DNA from: Thermodesulfovibrio sp.
Lineage (GTDB): Bacteria; Nitrospirota; Thermodesulfovibrionia; Thermodesulfovibrionales; JdFR-85
Direction: 5' to 3'
Assembly: GCA_027016675.1 (NCBI GenBank)
Contig: JALUSH010000004.1
Span: forward strand, 1-6,853
DNA length: 6,853 nucleotides
The translations under genes were made by a program, and so were the position numbers. Below, one piece after another: positions 1-5,136 of this stretch; position 1 is the stretch's first letter, and each line of letters starts with the position of its first letter. The notes under the pieces are model-generated. The model saw nothing but the letters and a program-made list of their open reading frames with translations. It made no database searches and was not told the DNA's origin.

Positions 1-2
1 GA

Positions 3-161
3 AGGAGTGTAGAGAGGGGGTACTTCAGGGAGGAGTTTATAAGGGAGATGATAGATGAGCATATCTCAGGACGCTGGAACTGGCAGTACCAGTTGTATAA
101 TCTCCTGATGCTCGAACTCTGGCATAGGGAGTTTATTGACCGTCACACCTACGAGGTGTGA
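3..161 (+). CDS. Asparagine synthase (glutamine-hydrolysing)-like protein, C-terminal end only
   Basis: Only the last 52 codons are in the window; the gene begins to the left. The readable tail includes WNWQYQLYNLLMLELWHREF, which matches the conserved C-terminal end of glutamine-dependent asparagine synthases (a tryptophan, then LLMLELWHR-F-D). The family transfers amide nitrogen from glutamine to aspartate using ATP. Paralogues are common in polysaccharide loci, where they may amidate sugars or other acids, so the true substrate cannot be told from this fragment. The normal family end is reached around ...REFID. The last residues, HTYEV, and the TGA stop at 159-161 are encoded by a 19-nt palindromic repeat, which suggests that the repeat entered at, or replaced, the original stop region. 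The gene converges with the FAD-protein gene and overlaps it by 29 nt. The family call is fairly firm; the function is open. Confidence 0.75.
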   Translation, partial: RSVERGYFREEFIREMIDEHISGRWNWQYQLYNLLMLELWHREFIDRHTYEV

Positions 162-1272
162 TTATGGGATATTTTAAAAGACCCTTTAGACCCAGTAGTA
201 TCAGGGAGGGTTTTTTCAGGAGTATCTTCAGAAATATCTCTCTCATCCTGTCTCTGGGGACATCATAGAAGATGTGCTTCAGATCTTCTGATAACCTCAT
301 AAACCAGTGATAGTCGTGATATTCAAGTCTTACAAGGACCCTTCGTATATAGTAATGTATGTCCAGTTCTCTCTTTAATTCTTTATAGAACTTCGTGAAG
401 GGGAGATTCTCTGTCAGGCTCTCTGTGGCACAGAATGCGCCCCATAGCCCTGCAAAGACCCCACCAACAGTAGACATCTTCACCTGAAGTGCTGCATCTC
501 CCACAAGGAATATCTCTCTCTTACCAACCCTTTTGTAGGGAAAAAACCCGGGGTTATACACAGGCACGATACCTGATTCGTATTCTAAGGGTTCAAGGCC
601 TGACTCATTTAAGAAGGCATCAAGTCTCTCCCTGGCGTCAGCCCTTTCTGAGCAGAGTCCGCATACACCGAACCTTTTGTCCTGTGGGATGAACCAGATA
701 AAATCCTCTGAAAATCTTCTGTCAATCCATATCCTGGAGATATCTCTTCTGTAATCTTCTGGCATGGGCACCTTTGCCTGAACAAGGTAAAGGTGCCCAT
801 GCCTGCTTTTAAAAAAGATCTCTCTTACACGGCTTCTGATGCCATCAGCACTGATTATTACATCACATTGGAGGATTTCCCTTCTGTCATTTTCTCTGTG
901 CTGATACTCTACAACCCAGCCATTTTTATCTTCAGAGACATCCCTGAATACAGCCTCCTTCAGGATTGATACCCCCCTTTTGGTTGCGAGCATTTCAAGA
1001 TACTTTATAAGGTCCCTTCTTTCTATAACGATGTCAGGATGTTTAAGAGGTACAAAGAGCCTTTTGCCATTTAAAAATATCTCAAACCCCCTTATCCGGT
1101 TCAGGATAATATCCTCTGGAATGGTCAGAAATCTTAGTACTTCAGGGGTTATAATGAGTGTTCTCTTTGAGGGTATGCCATTTTTCTCCAATACAAGGGT
1201 TTTCACGCCCTTCTCAGCAAGCCTTGTTGCTGCATATAACCCACTTATTGATCCACCTATTACCAGTTTCAA
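133..1272 (-). CDS. Geranylgeranyl reductase family FAD-dependent oxidoreductase
   Basis: A predicted flavoprotein of 379 residues. An N-terminal Rossmann motif (VIGGSISG, residues 4-11) is the GGSxxG variant of the FAD-binding GxGxxG. The DG motif follows at 143-150 (DGIRSRVR). The GD motif starts at 258 (GDAALQVKMSTVGGVFAGLWGA in two parts, GDAA and GGVFAG) and resembles the geranylgeranyl reductase group. Family members reduce isoprenoid double bonds or act as related monooxygenases; the substrate here is unknown. I chose the TTG at 1272 as start because AAGGAGGT lies 5 nt upstream and the protein then opens directly with MKLVIGG. An in-frame GTG at 1290 has no such site and lies inside a palindromic repeat. 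The C-terminal residues ITPRRCD (371-377) are encoded by another copy of that repeat, and the stop lies at 133-135. It probably follows the transposase on one transcript, with a 33-nt gap. Confidence 0.8.
   Translation of the reverse strand: MKLVIGGSISGLYAATRLAEKGVKTLVLEKNGIPSKRTLIITPEVLRFLTIPEDIILNRIRGFEIFLNGKRLFVPLKHPDIVIERRDLIKYLEMLATKRGVSILKEAVFRDVSEDKNGWVVEYQHRENDRREILQCDVIISADGIRSRVREIFFKSRHGHLYLVQAKVPMPEDYRRDISRIWIDRRFSEDFIWFIPQDKRFGVCGLCSERADARERLDAFLNESGLEPLEYESGIVPVYNPGFFPYKRVGKREIFLVGDAALQVKMSTVGGVFAGLWGAFCATESLTENLPFTKFYKELKRELDIHYYIRRVLVRLEYHDYHWFMRLSEDLKHIFYDVPRDRMREIFLKILLKKPSLILLGLKGLLKYPIITPRRCDGQ
143..161 (+). repeat. 19-nt perfect palindrome, copy 1 (coding in two convergent genes)
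   Basis: The sequence is TCACACCTACGAGGTGTGA, with 8-nt perfect arms and an ACG loop. It is identical to copies 2 and 4, and to copy 3 in reverse. Identity with copy 2 continues through the following TTAT, giving 23 nt at 143-165. On the plus strand it encodes HTYEV and the stop of the asparagine-synthase-like gene. On the minus strand it encodes the near-terminal residues of the FAD protein. There is no U-tract after either strand's hairpin, so it is not a standard terminator. Confidence 0.95.
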
Positions 1273-1277
1273 CCTGA

Positions 1278-1283
1278 CCTCCT
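1278..1283 (-). promoter_or_regulatory. Shine-Dalgarno site that sets the TTG start of the FAD protein
   Basis: The minus strand reads AAGGAGGTCAGG then TTG. AGGAGG lies 5 nt before the TTG at 1272. This supports a start six codons downstream of the longest possible reading. The hairpin of palindrome copy 2 ends only 3 nt upstream of this site on the same transcript. Confidence 0.8.
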
Positions 1284-1286
1284 TTT

Positions 1287-1305
1287 TCACACCTACGAGG
1301 TGTGA
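1287..1305 (+). repeat. 19-nt perfect palindrome, copy 2 (between transposase and FAD-protein genes)
   Basis: An exact copy of TCACACCTACGAGGTGTGA in the same orientation as copies 1 and 4. It directly abuts the transposase stop codon (TAA on the minus strand, 1306-1308), and that stop lies in the TTAT tail also found after copy 1. On its other side it sits 3 nt from the Shine-Dalgarno of the FAD-protein gene. With copy 3 it forms an inverted pair around the transposase gene. Confidence 0.95.
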
Positions 1306-1953
1306 TTATTCGAGTAGCAGGGCTTTTATTTCTGATAGTTTTCTCTGATAATCTATCCTTGATTCTACAAATTCTATATACTCCTGCCTCTCAAGATTTA
1401 TATGCTCTGAAAAGTTACATATCTGTTCGGCTGCAGTTCCAATATATTCATTGTATGAAGAAAATAGCCACTCTTCAGGTCTGTCAACTAAACCCTCTGC
1501 TACTGGATTCAGATGTATATATCTTGTCAGATGGAGGATCTGTTCATCACTCTTTATCATAACACTTTTAAATCTGCTCTGCCACAAAGGGCCTCTTCTC
1601 TTATTCTTGTTATTAAAATATCTGGTGTAACTGTTTAGAACATTGCTCATGTAAATGGATATCCCATTGGGTTTTAACTGCTTGAGCAAAATATGCAGAT
1701 GGGTTGGCATAATGCAGTAGGCGATTATATCAACAATCTCTTCCTTATCATTTAAATAATTTTCGTAGAACTCCTTTTTATTTTTTAGTCTCTTGAATAT
1801 GGAGAACCTTGTAGGCATCTTTTCTTTATTGTAAAACCATAAGAGTTCTTTCATTCGTTCATACTCCCCTTTCTTCCTGAAAATCCTATACCCCGCAATG
1901 CTCTTGGTGAATACATGATAGATACCTCCTGTAATGAGCGGTTCCTTCCTCAT
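1306..1953 (-). CDS. REP-associated tyrosine transposase (RAYT, Y1/IS200-like HUH family)
   Basis: The protein has 215 residues. The N-terminal TGGIYHVFTKSIAG segment (8-21) matches the GxxYHV start of Y1 transposases. The HUH metal-binding motif is THLH (84-87) within CIMPTHLHILLK. The likely catalytic tyrosine is Y112 in SYTRYFN, followed by the RAYT-typical segments GPLWQSRFKS (121-130) and RYIHLNPV (144-151). These enzymes nick single-stranded hairpins through a tyrosine-DNA link. All catalytic landmarks are present, so the gene looks intact. I chose ATG at 1953 because GGGGGTGA lies 7 nt upstream; a TTG at 1974 is in frame but is not needed. The gene lies between the polysaccharide genes and the FAD-protein gene, on the same strand, with repeat copies at both ends. 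Its base composition looks somewhat more A+T-rich than its neighbours, by eye only. Confidence 0.92.
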   Translation of the reverse strand: MRKEPLITGGIYHVFTKSIAGYRIFRKKGEYERMKELLWFYNKEKMPTRFSIFKRLKNKKEFYENYLNDKEEIVDIIAYCIMPTHLHILLKQLKPNGISIYMSNVLNSYTRYFNNKNKRRGPLWQSRFKSVMIKSDEQILHLTRYIHLNPVAEGLVDRPEEWLFSSYNEYIGTAAEQICNFSEHINLERQEYIEFVESRIDYQRKLSEIKALLLE

Positions 1954-1960
1954 CTGATAG

Positions 1961-1968
1961 TCACCCCC
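1961..1968 (-). promoter_or_regulatory. Shine-Dalgarno site deciding the transposase start
   Basis: The minus strand reads GGGGGTGA, one mismatch from GGAGGTGA, with 7 nt to the ATG at 1953. It favours that ATG over the upstream in-frame TTG at 1974, which would fall beside the palindrome. Confidence 0.6.
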
Positions 1969-1974
1969 AGTCAA

Positions 1975-1993
1975 TCACACCTCGTAGGTGTGA
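1975..1993 (-). repeat. 19-nt perfect palindrome, copy 3 (inverted orientation)
   Basis: The plus strand reads TCACACCTCGTAGGTGTGA, the exact reverse complement of the other three copies. The loop therefore reads CGT instead of ACG, which fixes its orientation. It lies just upstream of the transposase Shine-Dalgarno site. Confidence 0.95.
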
Positions 1994-2004
1994 CTTGCTC
2001 AAAG

Positions 2005-2023
2005 TCACACCTACGAGGTGTGA
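2005..2023 (+). repeat. 19-nt perfect palindrome, copy 4
   Basis: An exact copy of TCACACCTACGAGGTGTGA in direct orientation, preceded by AAG as copy 3 is in its own orientation. It is followed by CTCTGG, so it lacks the TT tail shared by copies 1, 2 and 3. It lies 7 nt from the stop codon of the sugar transferase gene. Confidence 0.95.
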
Positions 2024-2030
2024 CTCTGGT

Positions 2031-2906
2031 TTATCGGCCTTTCAGGAGTAGTAGGCTTGTAAGTGCCTTCAGGAAGGTCTTCAGGTAGAGCATCAGGCCC
2101 CTGTGCTTGATGTAATAGAGGTCGTATTCATGCCTTATCTTTGCATCCTCAACAGAGTCAACATAGTCGTGATTCACCATAGCCCATCCTGCCATCCCTG
2201 GTCTTACTATATGCCTCAAATCATAATGGGGTATCAGGGTCTTCAGATTCTCCTCTATCTCCGGCCTTTCCGGCCTCGGCCCCACAATGCTCATATCACC
2301 CTTCAGGATATTCCATATCTGTGGAAACTCATCAAGCCGTGTCTTCCTCAACAACCTACCCACCCTTGTGATTCTATTGTCGTTCTTTTTTGCCCAAACA
2401 GCGCCACCCTTTTCAGCATCCTTCACCATTGTTCTTATTTTCCATATTGTAAAGACCTTCCCAGATCTCCCTGTCCTCTTCTGTTTATAAAAGACAGGAC
2501 CTTCAGAGTCTATCTTAACGGCGAGTATGATGAAAGGCAGAATGATGAGATACAGGATACCTCCTACAACTGCTCCGATAATGTCGGTTGCCCTCTGGAA
2601 GAGGTCAAACGCTCCTTTGTTGTGTGCCTTCTTTAAAAAGTCCTCTAAGTATTCCGGTTTCTCAATGAACTCAAGTGAGACCCTGCCTGTGGTCTTTTCA
2701 AATAGTTCTTCAAAGGTGGCAACATTTAAGTGAGCAGGAACCTCAGGCGGAAGGCCCCTGCCAAAGTCAATGATAATCTCGTTTACCTCTTTCCATAAAG
2801 GTGGATTGCCGGTGTAGACCTTGACCTGATATGAGGTGTACTTCTTAAGGAAATCCAGAACCCTTTCAGGATTCTTTGAAATAACTACCGCCTTTTTTGC
2901 TCCCAT
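2031..2906 (-). CDS. Polyprenyl-phosphate sugar-1-phosphate transferase (initiating glycosyltransferase)
   Basis: The protein has 291 residues. Residues 108-130 form one hydrophobic membrane segment typical of bacterial sugar transferases. The catalytic domain follows: KQKRTGRSGKVF (141-152), WKIRTM (155-160), the acidic DE pair in TRLDEFPQIWNIL (D192, E193), and GPRPERP (209-215). The family moves a sugar-1-phosphate from a UDP-sugar to undecaprenyl phosphate at the inner membrane, starting an O-antigen, capsule or exopolysaccharide unit. Residues 1 to about 98 look like a soluble remnant of the nucleotide-binding-like domain of WcaJ-type enzymes (TGRVSLEF at 73-80). The multi-helix N-terminal membrane bundle is absent. 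The usual PG-TGWAQVN motif reads PGMAGWAMVN (236-245). The gene starts 7 nt after the WecB stop with only a weak GAG upstream, so translational coupling is likely. The sugar specificity cannot be read. Confidence 0.9.
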   Translation of the reverse strand: MGAKKAVVISKNPERVLDFLKKYTSYQVKVYTGNPPLWKEVNEIIIDFGRGLPPEVPAHLNVATFEELFEKTTGRVSLEFIEKPEYLEDFLKKAHNKGAFDLFQRATDIIGAVVGGILYLIILPFIILAVKIDSEGPVFYKQKRTGRSGKVFTIWKIRTMVKDAEKGGAVWAKKNDNRITRVGRLLRKTRLDEFPQIWNILKGDMSIVGPRPERPEIEENLKTLIPHYDLRHIVRPGMAGWAMVNHDYVDSVEDAKIRHEYDLYYIKHRGLMLYLKTFLKALTSLLLLKGR

Positions 2907-2913
2907 CTCAAGT

Positions 2914-4071
2914 TTATTCTCGCTCAGAAATACGCTCAGGTTCCCACTCCTCTATTTCTTCTCCCATCAATATCTTTGCAATTCTTTCTCCTGCTCTTCC
3001 ATCCCCATATGGGTTGATACTCCCTGCCATTTTATTATATTCCTCAGGGTCTTCAATCAACCTGATTGCATGTTCCAGGATTCTGTCTTTGTCTGTGCCA
3101 ACCACTTTTACAGCACCTGCCTCTACAGCCTCTGGCCTTTCTGTAACCTCCCTTAAAAGTAGAACCGGTTTACCAAGGGTAGGGGCCTCTTCCTGAATTC
3201 CTCCTGAGTCGGTCAGTATTAAATAGGACTTCAGCATCAAATTAACAAGGAGAAAATAATCTACAGGTGGTATCAGTCTGATATTTTCTCTACCTTTAAG
3301 GATGTCATGTACGGGTTCCCAGACATTTGGGTTTAAATGGACAGGATAAACTATAAGGAGGTGATCTCTGTACATCTCGCTCAATGTCTTTAATGCAGTG
3401 CATATGTTCAGCAGTGGAGGACCAAAGTTTTCCCGCCTGTGTGCTGTTACAAGAACCAACCTTTTTCCATCCATTGATGATATGAGATCTTCAAAGCCAT
3501 CCCATTTAAACTCATCTTTCACCCTCGTGATGGACATTAGTGTATCCACCACAGGATTCCCTGTTACAAAAATCCTGCTGCTGTCGATCCCTTCCTTAAG
3601 GAGATTCTCTTTTGCCTTTCTGGTGGGCGCAAAATGGAGATCTGCGATTACTCCTGCTACTTTTCTGTTTATCTCCTCTGGAAAGGGGAGCCATTTATTA
3701 AAGGTCCGAAGACCGGCCTCTACATGGGCAACTTTGACTTTACAGTAAAAGGCGCACATAGCAGTGGCAGCAACAGTGGTGGTGTCTCCCTGGACAACCA
3801 CATATTCTGGCCTTTCCTGTTGTAATACAGGTTCCAATTTTGCAAAGATCTCTGATGCCACATTTGAGGGAGTCTGTCCTTTTTTCATAATATTAAGGTC
3901 ATAATCCGGGTCTAAATGAAAGAAATTGAGAAATTGATCAAGCATTTCTCTGTGTTGAGCAGTAACACAGATCTTTACCTCTGCCTGTTCGTATCCCTTC
4001 AGTGCCCTAATCACAGGGTAGAGTTTTATAACCTCAGGTCTTGTTCCAAAGACTATCAGTATCTTTGGCAT
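2914..4071 (-). CDS. wecB: UDP-N-acetylglucosamine 2-epimerase (non-hydrolysing)
   Basis: The protein has 385 residues, close to the family length of about 375-385. It interconverts UDP-GlcNAc and UDP-ManNAc in the cytoplasm, supplying ManNAc or ManNAcA for surface glycans. Landmarks are FGTRPEVIK (8-16), VQGDTTT (93-99), HVEAGLRT (116-123), PFPEEINR (129-136), VTGNPVVD (169-176), TAHRREN (209-215) and DSGGIQEEAPTLGKPV (288-303). D96, E118, E132 and H211 correspond to the catalytic residues known in E. coli WecB (D95, E117, E131, H213), so the enzyme looks active. It starts at ATG 4071 with GAGGTGA just upstream, overlapping the stop of the preceding SDR gene across a 4-nt gap. No UDP-ManNAc dehydrogenase (WecC) is seen in the window. 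An FnlC-type role on another sugar is possible but less likely. Confidence 0.93.
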   Translation of the reverse strand: MPKILIVFGTRPEVIKLYPVIRALKGYEQAEVKICVTAQHREMLDQFLNFFHLDPDYDLNIMKKGQTPSNVASEIFAKLEPVLQQERPEYVVVQGDTTTVAATAMCAFYCKVKVAHVEAGLRTFNKWLPFPEEINRKVAGVIADLHFAPTRKAKENLLKEGIDSSRIFVTGNPVVDTLMSITRVKDEFKWDGFEDLISSMDGKRLVLVTAHRRENFGPPLLNICTALKTLSEMYRDHLLIVYPVHLNPNVWEPVHDILKGRENIRLIPPVDYFLLVNLMLKSYLILTDSGGIQEEAPTLGKPVLLLREVTERPEAVEAGAVKVVGTDKDRILEHAIRLIEDPEEYNKMAGSINPYGDGRAGERIAKILMGEEIEEWEPERISERE

Positions 4072-4075
4072 AACT

Positions 4076-4082
4076 TCACCTC
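4076..4082 (-). promoter_or_regulatory. wecB Shine-Dalgarno overlapping the SDR stop codon
   Basis: The minus strand reads GAGGTGA, whose final TGA is the stop of the SDR gene, then AGTT and the wecB ATG. The ribosome-binding site is thus embedded in the end of the upstream gene, which points to coupled translation. Confidence 0.75.
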
Positions 4083-5113
4083 ACAATGATTTCCCTTACT
4101 GCAGAAGAAATACCCGGGCCAAACTCAGCGCAGGCATCAATATTGTCCCAGTTTTCTTTAAACCATTTGACTGTCCTATTTAGACCCTCTTTGAAATCCA
4201 TTTTTGGTTCATATCCGATTAACTGTTTTGCCTTCTCTATAGAGGCTAAAAGTCTATTCTTCGTGTCCCATTTCCTTTTTGCCACAAATCTTATACCTGC
4301 TTTGTTCTCGGTCAGTTCATTTATCATATTAGCAAGGTCTAAAATCTTTATTTCTCTTGAAGACGCTAAATTTATTGCTTCTCCTACAGCATCTTCAAAG
4401 TAGGCAGCCCTTAGTAGCCCATCTATTAGGTCGTCCACATAGGTAAAATCCCTTGTCTCTTCTCCAGTACCCGTTATGGGAAGTGGTAACCCTTTCATTG
4501 CCCAGTAAATAAAATTAGGTATAACATTTCTATACTGTCCCGGAACCTCACCAGGACCATAGGAATTGAAGAATCTTGTTTTCACTATTTTGAGTCCATA
4601 ATGATGCCAGAAAAAGTTGCAATAAAGTTCACCGAGCATTTTTGTAATCTGATAGGGAGTGGTTAAGTGCATAGACATAAATTCTTCTTTTAAAGGAAGA
4701 GGGGCCTGGCTTCCATAGATCGAACAACCTGAGGATGCATAGATAAATTTTTCAATCTTGCATAGATTTGAATATTCAAGAACTTTAAGCGTCCCCAGTG
4801 CATTTACCATTAAATCTCTTTCAGGATAATCCACAGAATTCTGATTGGCAAAAAATGCTGCGAGATGAAAAACAATTTCAGGCTCTTCCTGGAAGACCCT
4901 TTTTAAGGCGACATCATCGGTCACACTGCCTTTTACAAACAACACATTTGGTGCAGAAGGGACATTCCATTCATAGGAGGCTGATAGATCATCAAGGACA
5001 ATAATGAGTTTGGCGCCCAGTCCTGACAGGGCCCTAACCAGGTTGCTGCCTATTGCCCCTGCTCCCCCTGTTACAAGGATTTTTTTGTCTTTGTAATACT
5101 CAAGATATTCCAT
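4076..5113 (-). CDS. NAD-dependent nucleotide-sugar epimerase/dehydratase (extended SDR)
   Basis: The protein has 345 residues. The NAD-binding motif TGGAGAIG is at 15-22, with an acidic pair D41-D42 at the end of the second strand that suits NAD ribose binding. HLAA is at 83-86, and the active-site YxxxK is Y154-QIT-K158. RFFNSYGPGE (180-189) and TRDFTYVDDLIDG (220-232) are typical of UDP-glucose 4-epimerase and its relatives. The Ser/Thr position four residues before the tyrosine of the xYG motif holds G129 (ASSGCSIYG), as in the common SSGG-type variant of the family. The reaction is most likely epimerisation or dehydration of a UDP- or other NDP-sugar for the glycan made by this operon; the exact sugar cannot be assigned. 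AGGAGG lies 9 nt before ATG 5113. It sits 23 nt after the glycosyltransferase gene and 4 nt before wecB. Confidence 0.85.
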   Translation of the reverse strand: MEYLEYYKDKKILVTGGAGAIGSNLVRALSGLGAKLIIVLDDLSASYEWNVPSAPNVLFVKGSVTDDVALKRVFQEEPEIVFHLAAFFANQNSVDYPERDLMVNALGTLKVLEYSNLCKIEKFIYASSGCSIYGSQAPLPLKEEFMSMHLTTPYQITKMLGELYCNFFWHHYGLKIVKTRFFNSYGPGEVPGQYRNVIPNFIYWAMKGLPLPITGTGEETRDFTYVDDLIDGLLRAAYFEDAVGEAINLASSREIKILDLANMINELTENKAGIRFVAKRKWDTKNRLLASIEKAKQLIGYEPKMDFKEGLNRTVKWFKENWDNIDACAEFGPGISSAVREIIVR

Positions 5114-5122
5114 AAAAGAGTT

Positions 5123-5128
5123 CCTCCT
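5123..5128 (-). promoter_or_regulatory. Strong Shine-Dalgarno of the SDR gene
   Basis: The minus strand reads AAAGGAGGAA in the 23-nt gap after the glycosyltransferase stop, with 9 nt between AGGAGG and the ATG at 5113. It is the only well-separated ribosome-binding site in the polysaccharide gene run. Confidence 0.7.
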
Positions 5129-5136
5129 TTGATCAT

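Larger units (their letters stand above)
1287..2023. mobile_element. RAYT transposase module with flanking REP-like palindromes
   Basis: This unit consists of palindrome copy 2, a REP-associated tyrosine transposase gene on the minus strand, and the copy 3/copy 4 pair. RAYTs are known to be domesticated single-strand Y1 transposases that recognise REP hairpins and are usually encoded between such repeats. Copies 2 and 3 are inverted relative to each other, giving a 707-nt core (1287-1993) with 21-nt matching ends. Copy 4 adds the second half of a BIME-like pair. I see no target-site duplication, and RAYT modules usually have none. The outer boundaries are therefore a judgement. Confidence 0.7.
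1975..2023. repeat. 49-nt BIME-like head-to-head palindrome pair
   Basis: Copies 3 and 4 face each other across 11 nt (CTTGCTCAAAG). The spacer extends the outer symmetry, giving 22-nt perfect inverted arms (1975-1996 and 2002-2023) around a 5-nt GCTCA loop. The segment can fold either as two small hairpins or as one long hairpin. It begins 7 nt past the stop of the sugar transferase gene, the last gene of the polysaccharide run. It could therefore affect mRNA 3'-end stability or attenuate read-through into the transposase. No U-tract follows. Confidence 0.88.

Noticed and set aside
143..161. Resemblance of TCACACCT...AGGTGTGA to the eukaryotic T-box (Brachyury) palindrome.
   Set aside because: The window is clearly bacterial and the arms here are separated by 3 nt; the match is a coincidence.
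143..175. Rho-independent terminator at the convergent gene ends.
   Set aside because: The hairpin is good, but no run of T follows on either strand and it lies inside coding sequence.
980..1348. Plus-strand open frame of 122 codons antisense to the FAD-protein gene.
   Set aside because: It is a shadow of the well-supported minus-strand gene, crosses a palindrome, and its translation shows no recognisable domain.
1989..2009. Possible CRP/FNR-like operator from TGTGA ... TCACA between copies 3 and 4.
   Set aside because: The spacing is 11 nt instead of the 6 nt of CRP sites, and the half-sites are parts of complete repeat copies found elsewhere in other contexts.
143..2023. CRISPR array from the four short repeats.
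   Set aside because: Spacing is irregular (1144, 688 and 30 nt between starts), orientation is mixed, genes lie between copies and there are no cas genes.
2103..2636. Plus-strand open frame of 177 codons antisense to the sugar transferase.
   Set aside because: Its composition is that of an antisense shadow, and the opposite strand carries clear catalytic motifs.
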